Source: PALSA-1353 sp036267155
Lineage (GTDB): Bacteria; Planctomycetota; Phycisphaerae; Tepidisphaerales; Tepidisphaeraceae
NCBI GenBank assembly: GCA_036267155.1
Contig: DATAWP010000004.1
Coordinates: forward strand, 62,001 to 126,000
Direction of reading: 5' to 3'
DNA length: 64,000 nucleotides
Shown: positions 41,201 to 49,886 of the stretch, in pieces
Layout: every line of letters begins with the position of its first letter
How positions within the stretch are numbered: position 1 is the stretch's first letter
Made by a program: the position numbers and the translations under genes
The notes under the pieces: model-generated
The model's database searches: none
What the model saw: only the letters and a program-made list of their open reading frames with translations
What the model was told of the DNA's origin: nothing

Positions 41201-42570
41201 TGGCCCAGGCTGACCAGCAACAGCGCCAGGCGCACGTGCGGCTCCGACCAGCTCGGCATTTCCCGGCAAGATTGCCGCCACGATTGCAGCGCCAAGTCGG
41301 TGTCGTCCATTTGTGCGTAGGTGTCTCCCAGCAGGAAGGCGATGTACCCATTGTCCGGCTGGGCGGCCTGCGCGTCCCGGTAACGCGCCAATCGCGTCTT
41401 CAAATCCAAAGGCGGCGTGGCGAATTGCGCTTTTAATGTCGTTGACCACGCGAAGGCGATGCGGTCGTCGGCGCCGCGAGCGGCGAGCCGATCGACCAAT
41501 TCGCCGGCTGACTTGTTTTCGCTCAGGCTGTACAACGCCAGAGCCTTCAGGGCGATCAACTGGGCATCGGTGGCGGCGGCGCCGGCATCAAGGTTTTTCA
41601 ATCGCGAAATGATTTCATCGAATTTGCGGTTTTCCCAAAGGCGCAGGATCGATTGCTGCGTCAACTGTGGGTCGTTGAATTTGGTGGCGGCGCGGGCGAG
41701 CAACTCCTGGGCGACGCCGAATCGGCCCATTCCATCCAGCAGGCTGATCGTCGTCTTGGCGAACTGGCTGGTGGGGGGATCCTGCTGTGCGGCCTGCACG
41801 ATCAGCTTTTCGTAAGCCTGGGAGTCGTCGCGCCGCTGCTCGGCCGATTGGGAGCGATTTTGCCCGTAAAAATACGCCCACGCTTTGACGATCAGGAAAC
41901 GCGGATCGGCCGGATATTTTGCCCGCAGCGCGTCGGCGCGGCGTTGCATCTCCGATCCCGGCCGGGCCAGCGCCTGCATGATCTGGAAATTCAGCCTCTG
42001 CATCTCCAAGTCCGTGGGCGCGAGCTGCGTGCAGCGGTCGGCGGCGACGGCGGCCTCCTGGAACTTATGCTCGCTTACGTTGATCTCGGCGATCGCCTTC
42101 AGGGCGACCAGATCATTCGGATCGCTCCGCAGAATGTCGTTGGCCCGCGCCAGCACATCGGGGGCGTAGGTGGAGTAGGGCGTCTCCATCTCCAGCAGAT
42201 GGTCGCGCTCCTGCTTGTCCTCCGGCACCAATGCGCAGTAACTCTGCAACGCGCGAATGGACAGCACGATGTAGTCGCCGTTTGAAGTCGGCACTTTGGC
42301 TCGCGCGTTGGCGAACGCCAGTAGCGCTTCGGGGTCCAATTGGCTTCCCTCGCGCTGCTGCTCGTGGTTGATATATTCGGCGAGCTTATCGACGGCGGTC
42401 TGGTAATCGCCGGACTTATACGCGTCCATGCCAACCTGCCTGTCGAGTTGCAGCTTGCTTTCGGCAATCCGCATGCGGTAGGCGTACAGCCACGCGGCGG
42501 CGCAGCTGAAAAGGACCAGACCGCCCAGCAGAATCAGAAGCCGACGCTTGGTTTTCGGACGAATCATCAT
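38275..42570 (-). CDS. Giant TPR-repeat protein of the exosortase/exopolysaccharide locus
   Basis: A 1431-residue protein anchored by one N-terminal helix (RLLILLGGLVLFSCAAAWLY), with the rest outside the cytoplasm. Most of the chain is tetratricopeptide-like repeats, for example GMDAYKSGDYQTAVDKLAEYI near the start and NDAISAFQKGYSIDPRNLNI near the end. It corresponds in position and architecture to the PrsT-type TPR lipoproteins of PEP-CTERM/exopolysaccharide systems, but is much longer and has no clear lipobox. It may scaffold polysaccharide assembly or secretion. The start overlaps the stop of the sugar transferase gene, so translation is coupled; ATGs at 42570 and 42567 are adjacent. It is the last gene of the transcription unit. 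Confidence 0.8.
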   Translation of the reverse strand: MMIRPKTKRRLLILLGGLVLFSCAAAWLYAYRMRIAESKLQLDRQVGMDAYKSGDYQTAVDKLAEYINHEQQREGSQLDPEALLAFANARAKVPTSNGDYIVLSIRALQSYCALVPEDKQERDHLLEMETPYSTYAPDVLARANDILRSDPNDLVALKAIAEINVSEHKFQEAAVAADRCTQLAPTDLEMQRLNFQIMQALARPGSEMQRRADALRAKYPADPRFLIVKAWAYFYGQNRSQSAEQRRDDSQAYEKLIVQAAQQDPPTSQFAKTTISLLDGMGRFGVAQELLARAATKFNDPQLTQQSILRLWENRKFDEIISRLKNLDAGAAATDAQLIALKALALYSLSENKSAGELVDRLAARGADDRIAFAWSTTLKAQFATPPLDLKTRLARYRDAQAAQPDNGYIAFLLGDTYAQMDDTDLALQSWRQSCREMPSWSEPHVRLALLLVSLGQGAGDEAGRAAEDATLAGTTTNGSVDLRAAVANIKVSYARLSATPDPTVQASLLDEVKQLQTQLPYEPETLPIYVALLTQAGQRAAAIDVIKGACKNVGNDGEDALMSLVQVSQKAKLGMEDSLYAAINRKNGMTPRLAYARAMESLNNGRAADGLQLLLDSQSKDTDSGDASYWERAICQYREVSHDPGAAAAWEKLGNAYPTDVAVQTSILTTGESAWSNRMFIKKTIDRLKAVTGDQATAWKIAYSRWLLSGNGADKDASQAVVLLSGITTSNPEEYLPHVLLATAYDRLKNYSSGLDEWHKAADLSPQSALAQFNLLKALDRAGKMEESQVVFDQLARISNLSPDMALAAATILASEGDMQRAESMLVAYPKPTNQVLHDATLAKVYRLENRPNDAAAIYFNLAHAPQLDVNTIREAADFFGAAHQMPEARKFLDRLGGLPLAPAQRDLILAAFEEEHGTADAAAKSYQDAIKASGNDPTASIRQIEFLIRQRNWSGAQSEIGVALPRWPDDESLKNLQSDTAALARFPRADELESLINAASVNPLDPAARDTIPVATDPAATTAQVQALLDKYPNFQPLYDLATRRLITDGHAADAVAVATKGMDRFPESVEAARTAAEANAASGNWNGALLAARQWHQRAAENPQPADLFIASADLFVDQPQDAVDCLSPYLADAKTHPDDNQTLLSTDAQALIQTGRESDAAALLKPLAKDSARWRLIWLAIAPSAYSDGAGSGRWIEQVRPLLDPNSVEEHAALADAYLSCANRQNDPQDFALAAAALKPFLQTGQLTAAQWLTYAAAIGGTGDAASEQQAYRQALKVDPKNAIAENNLADLLRKNGDAASLREGQNLVLQAIANHPDDPNTANFFDTLARILLKEGRTNDAISAFQKGYSIDPRNLNILIGLTSTYADNHQIDVAVRYLSQVDGVVVPGTHLSGDLQTELDNAREAIRKNDSRRSVSGADFSPVAK

Positions 42571-44024
42571 GAGCGGGATACCTTGCGGAATACCTGGGTA
42601 ATTGTTTTGTAGATGATCCAGAGGTCCAGGCTCCAGGATCGGCTCTCGACGTATTCGATGTCGTATTTGATCCATTCCTGAAAGTCGGAGCCACGGCTGC
42701 GCGTGCGATGGATTTGCCAGAGGCCGGTAATGCCGGGCCGGACGCTGAGCCGGGCGTCGCGCCAGGGGGGGCAAAACTGATTTTCCTTGCGGGGGCTAGG
42801 TCGGGGACCCACGACGGACATGTGGCCCACCAGCACGTTGATGAATTGCGGCAACTCGTCGAGATTGTATTTGCGGAGCAGCTTGCCGACCGAAGTCAGC
42901 CGCGGATCCTTCTCGATGTAAAACTGCGGCCCGTCCGCCTGGTTCTGCGACTGAAGCTGGGCCTTAAGCTGTTCGGCATCCTTGCGCATCGATCGAAACT
43001 TGATGCACGGGAAATCTCGGCCACCCCGCGTTTCGCGCTCGTGCGTAAAAAACCAAGGCCGTCCGTCGTCCAGCCAGATTGCCAGCATGATGATCGGGTA
43101 AAGCCAAAACGTCAGCAGCAGCACCGCGGAACTAAAAGCGATGTCGAAAGCGCGTTTGAACGCGCGGCTCAGAGCGGTGGCGTCTTTGACGGCGCGTTCC
43201 TGGGGAATGTCGTGCGGCTCGATGGTGAGCCACTGGATTTCCTCCATCGGCGGGCGAGCATCGGGGTCGTCCCAGATGATGGCGGGGCCGACGACGGTGG
43301 TTCCGCCGTCGATGTGCCGCCCGGCCCCCACCCACACCGGTCCGATGAATCGCGCTTCGGGATCGATGGATGTCTGCGGGTCTTTCCAGACCTGCGGCTC
43401 AAAAGGCTTGGCGCGGCCGATGGTTGAGTCGGGATGTATCCACGTCTTGGTGAGATCGCGGAGGAACATGGCGATTTCCCGATCGACGCTGCGGTCGAAG
43501 ACGCTGCCGTCGATCGAGAGGGTGCTGCGCTCGCCGCGCCGCAAGTTGCGCCGCAACCGCCGCCATCCGGTCAGCGGGTCCGGCGACGATTGCCAGAGCT
43601 GGGCCACGTCGCGATCCGGCGTGAGCACCGCCCGCGCCAGGCGAAGGTCTTCCGACCCGTGATACAGCCGTTGAAAGCGCACGAACCGGTCCTCGCCGTC
43701 GGTGATGACTTTTTCGCGGTATCCCCGCTCGCGCTCGTCATGCAGGCGCAGAAAAAGCGCCTGCGGCTTAAGCCAGTTCAGCGTGTCGATGACGCTGATC
43801 ATCCGAAACAGGACCAGTGAGCGGGGGTCGGTCAGGAGATAAAGTTCGGCGTGCTTGACGATTTCCGAAGGCTCGCCCTGACGGACGACCTGGACGCCGT
43901 GGGCGGCCCAATAGCGGTGATGCAAGGCAACGGGATCCAATCCCCAGATGGTGCGCGCGACGGACCGCGCCGGCCGATCACCGGCCGCGGCGGGCGGAGC
44001 GGGGGTGGAATGCAATGCGGTCAT
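42567..44024 (-). CDS. Polyprenyl-phosphate sugar-1-phosphate transferase with extra N-terminal domain
   Basis: A 485-residue protein. The C-terminal ~200 residues are the bacterial sugar transferase domain (WcaJ/EpsL/PglC type): RAFKRAFDIAFSSAVLLLTFWLYP membrane-inserted helix, IKFRSMRKDAEQL, KYNLDELPQFINVLVGHMSVVGPRP and RPGITGLWQI. It should load the first sugar phosphate onto the undecaprenyl-phosphate carrier. The N-terminal ~270 residues do not resemble the usual four-helix/CoA-binding part. Instead they include a short left-handed beta-helix-like section (PEARFIGPVWVGAGRHIDGG, then TTVVGPAIIWDD). This replacement is unusual and may regulate or position the enzyme. The gene lies 15 bp downstream of the chain-length ATPase gene. 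Confidence 0.88.
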   Translation of the reverse strand: MTALHSTPAPPAAAGDRPARSVARTIWGLDPVALHHRYWAAHGVQVVRQGEPSEIVKHAELYLLTDPRSLVLFRMISVIDTLNWLKPQALFLRLHDERERGYREKVITDGEDRFVRFQRLYHGSEDLRLARAVLTPDRDVAQLWQSSPDPLTGWRRLRRNLRRGERSTLSIDGSVFDRSVDREIAMFLRDLTKTWIHPDSTIGRAKPFEPQVWKDPQTSIDPEARFIGPVWVGAGRHIDGGTTVVGPAIIWDDPDARPPMEEIQWLTIEPHDIPQERAVKDATALSRAFKRAFDIAFSSAVLLLTFWLYPIIMLAIWLDDGRPWFFTHERETRGGRDFPCIKFRSMRKDAEQLKAQLQSQNQADGPQFYIEKDPRLTSVGKLLRKYNLDELPQFINVLVGHMSVVGPRPSPRKENQFCPPWRDARLSVRPGITGLWQIHRTRSRGSDFQEWIKYDIEYVESRSWSLDLWIIYKTITQVFRKVSRS

Positions 44025-44039
44025 AGCTGCGGACCAACG

Positions 44040-46286
44040 TCAACGATCCTGTCCCGACGCGGCCGACCGCACCGACGACGCCACCGCGCGCGCCACGGGC
44101 CCGATCGCCTCACTGCGGCGACCATCGGTTCCCGCCGGGATCGACCCCAGCCCCAGCCGATTCGTCGAACGCTCGAAGTCCTGCGATTGCGCCCGATTGA
44201 ATACAACGCCCGCGAGCCGTGCGCCGATGGCATGCAGATGCGCCAAGGCGCGATCGACAAGCTGGCGCTGCTGGCCGCGCGAGACGCACAGCACCACTCC
44301 GTCCGATGCGACCGCCACGGGGGATGCCTCGATGCTTCCAAGGATTGGGCCCGTGTCGATCAGGATCACGTCGAACTGCTTGCGGGCTTCATCGACGAGG
44401 CGGCGTACCGCCGCGGGAGAGATCGTGCCGGTGTACCCACCCATCGCCTTGCCGACGGGCAGGAACGAAAGGTCGGCCACATCGGTCGTGCGGATGAACG
44501 GCGTGATATCGCGGGCGGCCATGGCTTCGAGCACGCCGTGCTCGGCCGTGACGTTCAGACGGGCGGTCAATCCGCCGCCGATCAGATCGCCATCGACGAG
44601 CAACGTCCGCGATCCGCTGGCGGCAAAGCTCAGGCCCAGCGCCAAGGTAAGGCTCGTCTTGCCGTCGCCCGGAGACCCGCTGGTGACGGCGAAGACGCGG
44701 CGCTCGCTGCTGTGCGCTGTGATCTGGAGGATGGTCCGAATCTGGTGCACGCAGTGCGCCGCCGTCGCCGCCTGCGTCGGATCGGTTAGAAGATCGGGCA
44801 GGTTGGGCAGAATCCCCAGCAGCGGAATGCCGCCGAGATCGGAGTTGGCTTCGTCACTGTAGCGGAATCGGCCGTCCAGAAGGCTGATCAGCATGATCGC
44901 CAGCGTCGGCAGCGCCGCGCCGCCGATGAATCCCAGCGCGCCGAAGACCTTGCGGCGGTCGGTCGAGGGATCTTCCGCCAGGACAGGTTCGCTGATGGGC
45001 TTCATCTGGTGCGTGCTGTTGAGGTTCCGCAACGAAATCAGCCGCTCGTCCTCGGCATTGGTGCTGTCCAGCGAAGTTTGCGCCTGCTGAATGTCATTTT
45101 TGACTTGCCGAATCCAGTTTGAATTCCGCCCGATGTCGTCGCAAAGCTGCTTCTGGTGGTCGAACTGTTTCGTCAAATCCTCGATTTCCACTTTCAAGCC
45201 GACGATTTCCGCTTTGACGGGCGTGAATCCGTATTGCCCGGAAGGCCCCGCCGAGAGACGGTTCGACTGGCTCATGCTGGCCACGTAGGACTCAATCTGA
45301 TCGTTCATCACGTCTAACTGACTGTGCAGGTATTTCATCGCCGGAGCTTCGGAGCCATAGCCGTCTTCCTTCATCAGTTCCATTTTCCGTTGGATCTGGT
45401 CTCGATCACGGCGCATCTGGTTAAGCGTTCCGCCATCAAAGGCGGCGATCTGATCTTCGGTCATCGGCGACGACCGCGTGGTGGCGCCGGCGCCAGTATC
45501 GCCCACCAATCGCTCATCGATGTCCAGCCGCGTCTTGGCATCATCCAGCTTATTGGTCAACTGGGCCAATTCCTCCATGTGCGTGCTTTGGTACGACGTC
45601 AGATCGTCTGTGCCATAAACTTTTTGGAGGTCGCTCAACTGCGCTTCGTCGTTTTGCAGATCGTTGGTGTACTTGGTTCGCAGCCGCTCCAGTTCCTGGA
45701 GTTTTCCGGTGAACATCATCGGGTCTTCATCCTGGAAGAACTCCCGGTAGGCCTTCATGAGCGCTTCGGCGCCGGCGAACGCGAGCTTCGCATCGGGGTC
45801 GCTGTAGGTGATCCTGAGAATCGCCGTGTTAGGGATGTTTTCCACTTCCAGCCCGGCGATGAAGTGAGCCAGCGCCGGATCGCCGCCCCGCATGCCGCCG
45901 GCGTCCTTCCATTCATCCTCATCCAGCGCTCGCTGGATGACCCCGTTGCTTTCAATGACCCTGATCTGGGATTCCAGGAAGAGACTGTAGCTGGACATCG
46001 CCTCGCCGCCGTACGAACCGGGGCTTTGGATCGTCGGGTCGATCAACACCTCGCCCTTGCTGGAAAACAGCGGCTTTTGGGTGAAATATCCCACGAGGGC
46101 GCCTGCGATGCCGAAAATCAGGCCCAGCGTGATCACCAGGGGATAACGCCCGCGCAGCAGACGATGAATCTTCCTCAGTCCCGTGAGTTTGGACGCCGCG
46201 CTGGACGATTGGGCATAAGCCATGTCCTGACCGGCAACGGGCAAGCCCGCCGCGTGCGCCAACTGCATTTCGTGCGTCATATTCAT
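44040..46286 (-). CDS. Wzz/Wzc-like chain-length determinant fused to BY-kinase-type ATPase
   Basis: A 748-residue protein. N-terminal Wzz part: first membrane helix near residues 50-68 (PLVITLGLIFGIAGALVGYF), a long coiled-coil periplasmic region, and the second membrane helix near 455-478. The C-terminal cytoplasmic MinD-like domain has Walker A SGSPGDGKTSLT, Walker A' TLLVDGDL and Walker B VILIDTGPI. These proteins control polysaccharide chain length and export. The C-terminus ends in Ala/Ser/Arg without a tyrosine cluster, so autophosphorylation as in Wzc is not expected. GGAGGTAA lies just upstream; the start at 46286 overlaps the EpsI-like stop (ATGA), and a second ATG two codons later is also well placed. 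Confidence 0.9.
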   Translation of the reverse strand: MNMTHEMQLAHAAGLPVAGQDMAYAQSSSAASKLTGLRKIHRLLRGRYPLVITLGLIFGIAGALVGYFTQKPLFSSKGEVLIDPTIQSPGSYGGEAMSSYSLFLESQIRVIESNGVIQRALDEDEWKDAGGMRGGDPALAHFIAGLEVENIPNTAILRITYSDPDAKLAFAGAEALMKAYREFFQDEDPMMFTGKLQELERLRTKYTNDLQNDEAQLSDLQKVYGTDDLTSYQSTHMEELAQLTNKLDDAKTRLDIDERLVGDTGAGATTRSSPMTEDQIAAFDGGTLNQMRRDRDQIQRKMELMKEDGYGSEAPAMKYLHSQLDVMNDQIESYVASMSQSNRLSAGPSGQYGFTPVKAEIVGLKVEIEDLTKQFDHQKQLCDDIGRNSNWIRQVKNDIQQAQTSLDSTNAEDERLISLRNLNSTHQMKPISEPVLAEDPSTDRRKVFGALGFIGGAALPTLAIMLISLLDGRFRYSDEANSDLGGIPLLGILPNLPDLLTDPTQAATAAHCVHQIRTILQITAHSSERRVFAVTSGSPGDGKTSLTLALGLSFAASGSRTLLVDGDLIGGGLTARLNVTAEHGVLEAMAARDITPFIRTTDVADLSFLPVGKAMGGYTGTISPAAVRRLVDEARKQFDVILIDTGPILGSIEASPVAVASDGVVLCVSRGQQRQLVDRALAHLHAIGARLAGVVFNRAQSQDFERSTNRLGLGSIPAGTDGRRSEAIGPVARAVASSVRSAASGQDR

Positions 46287-47026
46287 TTACCTCCGGGATT
46301 CCGATTCTCCAGTATCCGGATCAACTTTTCATTGGGGCTAAGAAGATCCAGAAACGCCTGGTCCCGTTCTTGTTGCGTCATTCTCGGTCCGGTCACCAGT
46401 TGAAACTCGGCCGCACCGTAATAACGCCGCTGGTAGTCTTCGCCGGACGTATACACGCTGCCGATGTCGGGGCAAATCACCCCATCCAGTTCCTTGTGCG
46501 ATACCGTCACCCCCGGCACCAGCGGCATCACAAAGAAGTTGTACACCACCTGCTCCGAGTTCGTCAGGCTCCGGGCGGCGAAATGGTATTCCATCCCGGT
46601 GATATCCATGTGCGGCAGCCGCCAGGTCCGCTGTTGCTTCGACAAAAGCTTCTGGCCCTGGGCTGGGTAACAGTTCGGCGGATAATGGCCCTGCAAATCG
46701 CGGGCGTCGCCGCAGTCCACGATCAGCAGCGAAACACCCGTCTTCGTTTCGTCGTTGACGTAATCCCGGCTGAGGATTTTGTTGGGCCGCAGGAGTTGAG
46801 TTGCCGATGTCGGCACCTCCGTGTCCACTCCCGTCCAGGTGCCCGAAGCGCCCTTAATCATCACCGGAAACGCGTCGATCGCGGCGCGGCAACGCGCCAA
46901 GTGCGGCTCGGCCACCGCCGGCTGCACGTGCGTTCGCGCTTCGGCCATCATCCCGATCAGCATCAGGATCGACGCGATCGGCCACAGCCAAACACCGAAG
47001 CTCAAGTTTCTACGCCGTAACTTCAA
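46283..47026 (-). CDS. epsI: EpsI-like exosortase-associated protein (DUF3485)
   Basis: A 247-residue protein with one N-terminal membrane helix (FGVWLWPIASILMLIGMMAEA) and a periplasmic domain. DCGDARDLQGHYPPNCYPAQGQ carries the Cys...H-x-P-x-x-C-Y-P pattern of the EpsI/DUF3485 family found beside or fused to exosortases. It likely works with the exosortase, whose gene ends 20 bp upstream. The TTG at 47026 is preceded by GGGAG at 7 nt and gives a clean N-terminus; GTG at 47044 is the alternative, and longer versions would overlap the exosortase coding region. Confidence 0.85.
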   Translation of the reverse strand: MKLRRRNLSFGVWLWPIASILMLIGMMAEARTHVQPAVAEPHLARCRAAIDAFPVMIKGASGTWTGVDTEVPTSATQLLRPNKILSRDYVNDETKTGVSLLIVDCGDARDLQGHYPPNCYPAQGQKLLSKQQRTWRLPHMDITGMEYHFAARSLTNSEQVVYNFFVMPLVPGVTVSHKELDGVICPDIGSVYTSGEDYQRRYYGAAEFQLVTGPRMTQQERDQAFLDLLSPNEKLIRILENRNPGGK

Positions 47027-47046
47027 CGGATCACTCCCAAACACGC

Positions 47047-47925
47047 CTACTGCGACGCCAGCGTATATTCGTTCACCGGAATCATCGCCCATTGCAGCGT
47101 TTTGATCAGTCCATACAACATTCCAAATGCCAGCGGCAGCATCGCCCAACCGGCATAGGTGTGGAACGTCGGAGCGTATTTCGGCTCATATCCATACATC
47201 CAGATGGTTGGAATCACTCGAACGACGTTGCAGAAAATCGCCGCCAGCGGGCTGGTCAGCAGAATCAGCGCTCGGATGTAATTCTTCAGCGGCATCGCGA
47301 AGCAGAATGCGAATCCCACCATGATCAGCGAAAAGACCATCCGCAATCCGTTGCACGCCTCGGCAACCAGCACGGCATGGCCGTTGATCGTCAGCGCGTT
47401 ACCCGCCACCTCGGTGTTCATGACTCCGAACGCTTCCAGCAGGTGCTGCGTGAGCGACGCCGTCCAGTTCTGAAGCGGAGTGGCGACCGCCAGGCGAATT
47501 CTCGCCGGCGCCGGCACCAGGAAAATCAACAGCGCAAACGCCGGGAAAAACCGGAAAATCACATTCTTTCCCAGGACCGACAGCATGCACCCAACGACCA
47601 CCAGCACGGCCCCGCCATGCCAGAAGCTCTGGATGCCACTGTAAAACCCCAATGAACTGAAGAACCAGCCCACCGCCACGACCACCGGTCCGATGATCCG
47701 TCCCGAAGGCTTGCAATGGCGCAGCCGCACCTTTCGCACCCACACCAGAAAGATCGCCACCAGCGGTACAATGAAGATGTGGCTGTATTCCTCGTCTTCA
47801 CGAGCGATCAAATAAATGTCGCGCCAGGCGTCGAGCGTGGCCAATACGCCCAGCGCGCCCATCATCGTGGCCAAAGCCACGTGGGCGAGGGTCAGGCGGT
47901 CGTCTCGCAGAGCGGGCAATTTCAT
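47047..47925 (-). CDS. xrt: Exosortase
   Basis: A 292-residue integral membrane cysteine protease/transpeptidase that processes PEP-CTERM-type sorting tails. About eight membrane segments are visible. The catalytic set is complete: C191 in VAEACNGLRM, R236 in NVVRVIPTIW, and H255 in FHTYAGW. The chain has no fused EpsI domain, which is instead encoded next door. ATG at 47925 overlaps the previous gene's stop (ATGA). Candidate substrates in the window are the proteins at 24858-25571 and 37177-37875. The subtype within the exosortase families was not determined; neither PEP- nor VPLPA-specific features can be assigned by eye. Confidence 0.93.
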   Translation of the reverse strand: MKLPALRDDRLTLAHVALATMMGALGVLATLDAWRDIYLIAREDEEYSHIFIVPLVAIFLVWVRKVRLRHCKPSGRIIGPVVVAVGWFFSSLGFYSGIQSFWHGGAVLVVVGCMLSVLGKNVIFRFFPAFALLIFLVPAPARIRLAVATPLQNWTASLTQHLLEAFGVMNTEVAGNALTINGHAVLVAEACNGLRMVFSLIMVGFAFCFAMPLKNYIRALILLTSPLAAIFCNVVRVIPTIWMYGYEPKYAPTFHTYAGWAMLPLAFGMLYGLIKTLQWAMIPVNEYTLASQ

Positions 47926-49886
47926 ATTTCGAGCCTCGTCGGCGCGGCCCTGGGGATACGTCCCGTGGATTCGATGCACTGATCGACGGCCTTGCGGTCC
48001 CTTCGCACGGTTCCGGCAACGACCGAGCGCACCACCACGGCGCCCATTTCCACGCTTCCTCCAGCCAACACTACCGAATCGTGAATGCGTGCGCTCGACG
48101 ACACCACCGCCCCCGGCTCAATGATGGCGAACGTCGATCTCCAGTCTTCCGCCCAAGGATCCGTCACCGCCGATCGAACCGGTTGGTGCAGCGCCCGCAG
48201 CGCCGCGATGTAGTCCGATAACGACCGGATCGGAAGACCCGTCGGGCGTCGGCGTTGCAAGACGCGCACGTCGAATTTCGAGGCAATGATCGGCAATGCC
48301 TGCTCTTTCATATCGACGAATCCCGACTTCGGAATGAGCCGCAACGCCCGGCACGTGATCAGCATCAAACCGCTCGGTTCGCCCTCTCGATGGCCGATCA
48401 AGCCGACCACGCCGTGGGTCTGATGCAGGCTTGTCCATAACTCCGGCAGCGGCTCCAGCAGCACTTGCGCCGCGTTGCCGACGAGGATCATGTCGTCGTC
48501 GTCGTAATCCACGGCGATGTTCGCCAAGAGCCCACCGGTTCCGCGGAATTCCGATTTGTCCTGCTCCATGCGGAACCGGTCGCGCGGGACACTTCGCGGC
48601 TCGGCGGCGCTGGGGTCCACCAGCAGCCGCACCGGAAGATGATCTATCTCCAGCAGCCGCGCCACTTCCGCGGCTTCGTCCAGCCATCGCGCCAGAATCG
48701 TCTTGCCGTTGCCCAGCGGAAGATCCAGCACGCTGCGGCCGATTGCCATCGCCAGCGGGCTCGGCCTGACCGTGCCGCCCAGCAGCACCAGTCCGCGCAG
48801 CCTTCCACGGCTTGGCAACATGGCGCCGACGGCTTCACGTCGCACCGCTGCTTCGTTTTCCCCGGCGGATGACATTGTTCTTCCCGTTCCCAGCCGGGTG
48901 GCGATGTCGTCTACCGATTCCAACGAATCTCCGTTGGAACGGGGCGGAGCGTACTCCTGCGAATCAGGAGGCGTTTCAGCCTCCTCGAAATCGTCCTCGA
49001 CATTCCGGTGCCCGGGAAACAGGCGATCGGCAATCCCGCCCGCCCCCGCCTGCAACAGCAGCCAGGATGCGAATGGAATCCCCACGACCACGTACCGCTT
49101 GAACAGCCGTTTGGGCTCTTGCATCAATCGATGGATCCACTCTAGGCCGCAGGTGCGCATCCAAAGCGGCGCCCGGCGAACGTCTCCGCACAGAAAGCTG
49201 AAGCTCACCCCCACGCCCAGCCACCAGGCGCCGGGCATCGTCCGGCGAATCCGGTCGATGAGCCGCTCCTGCTTCGGCGAGCCCAGCGCGACAAAGACGA
49301 TGTCCGGCTTGGCCTCCTGTAGATGCGAGGCGATGCGCTGCACTTCCGCTTCGTCTTTTTCGAATCTCAGGGGGGGGCAGAGCTTTCCCGCGATTTTCAG
49401 TTGCGGATATCGGCTGCGCAGCACCGCTGCCGCCGCTTCGGCTGTGCCGGCCTCTCCGCCCAGAAGAAAAATCGACTTTCCCTCACCCGCCGCGGCGGCG
49501 CTGAGGCTGGAGATCAGGTCCGATCCTGCCACGCGCTGTGGCAGGGGGGTGCGTTGCAGCCGGCTGGCCCATACCAACGGCATTCCATCAGCCACCACCA
49601 AATCCGCCTCGGCGACCAACGCCGCAAAGCTCACGTCCTGCCCGCAACGGCGGAGATGATCGACATTCGGCGTGACGACGAATCCCCCTCGGCCGGCCCG
49701 AAGTTCCGCAAGGATGTGCTCAACGCACTTAGGTTCGTCGATGGCGTGGATGCGAACCCCGTGCAGCCGAATTGCCGGCAACCGCCGACGCGGTGCAACC
49801 TGCGGTATTGCGCGCTGGGTCGACAATGTCGCTAGCGCCGCCACACCGCCGCTCTTCCAACGAGATTCGCCCTCTGTCACCTGCAT
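47922..49886 (-). CDS. WecG/TagA/CpsF-family glycosyltransferase fused to a nucleotidyltransferase-like domain
   Basis: A 654-residue two-part protein. Residues ~40-290 are a GT26 transferase (WecG/TagA): VVTPNVDHLRRCGQD, ADGMPLVWASRLQRTPLPQR, VFVALGSPKQERLI and the FSFLCGDVRRAP segment. Residues ~355-640 look like a sugar-phosphate nucleotidyltransferase without a clear catalytic G-G-x-G-T-R-L-x-P-L-T loop (seen instead: VLLGGTVRPSPLAMAIGRSV), ending in beta-helix-like repeats (AIIEPGAVVSSSARIHDSVV). The second half may be inactive or have altered specificity. GT26 enzymes add ManNAc-type or similar sugars to lipid-linked intermediates. The gene is first in its transcription unit; a TATAAT box lies ~115 bp upstream. 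Confidence 0.85.
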   Translation of the reverse strand: MQVTEGESRWKSGGVAALATLSTQRAIPQVAPRRRLPAIRLHGVRIHAIDEPKCVEHILAELRAGRGGFVVTPNVDHLRRCGQDVSFAALVAEADLVVADGMPLVWASRLQRTPLPQRVAGSDLISSLSAAAAGEGKSIFLLGGEAGTAEAAAAVLRSRYPQLKIAGKLCPPLRFEKDEAEVQRIASHLQEAKPDIVFVALGSPKQERLIDRIRRTMPGAWWLGVGVSFSFLCGDVRRAPLWMRTCGLEWIHRLMQEPKRLFKRYVVVGIPFASWLLLQAGAGGIADRLFPGHRNVEDDFEEAETPPDSQEYAPPRSNGDSLESVDDIATRLGTGRTMSSAGENEAAVRREAVGAMLPSRGRLRGLVLLGGTVRPSPLAMAIGRSVLDLPLGNGKTILARWLDEAAEVARLLEIDHLPVRLLVDPSAAEPRSVPRDRFRMEQDKSEFRGTGGLLANIAVDYDDDDMILVGNAAQVLLEPLPELWTSLHQTHGVVGLIGHREGEPSGLMLITCRALRLIPKSGFVDMKEQALPIIASKFDVRVLQRRRPTGLPIRSLSDYIAALRALHQPVRSAVTDPWAEDWRSTFAIIEPGAVVSSSARIHDSVVLAGGSVEMGAVVVRSVVAGTVRRDRKAVDQCIESTGRIPRAAPTRLEI

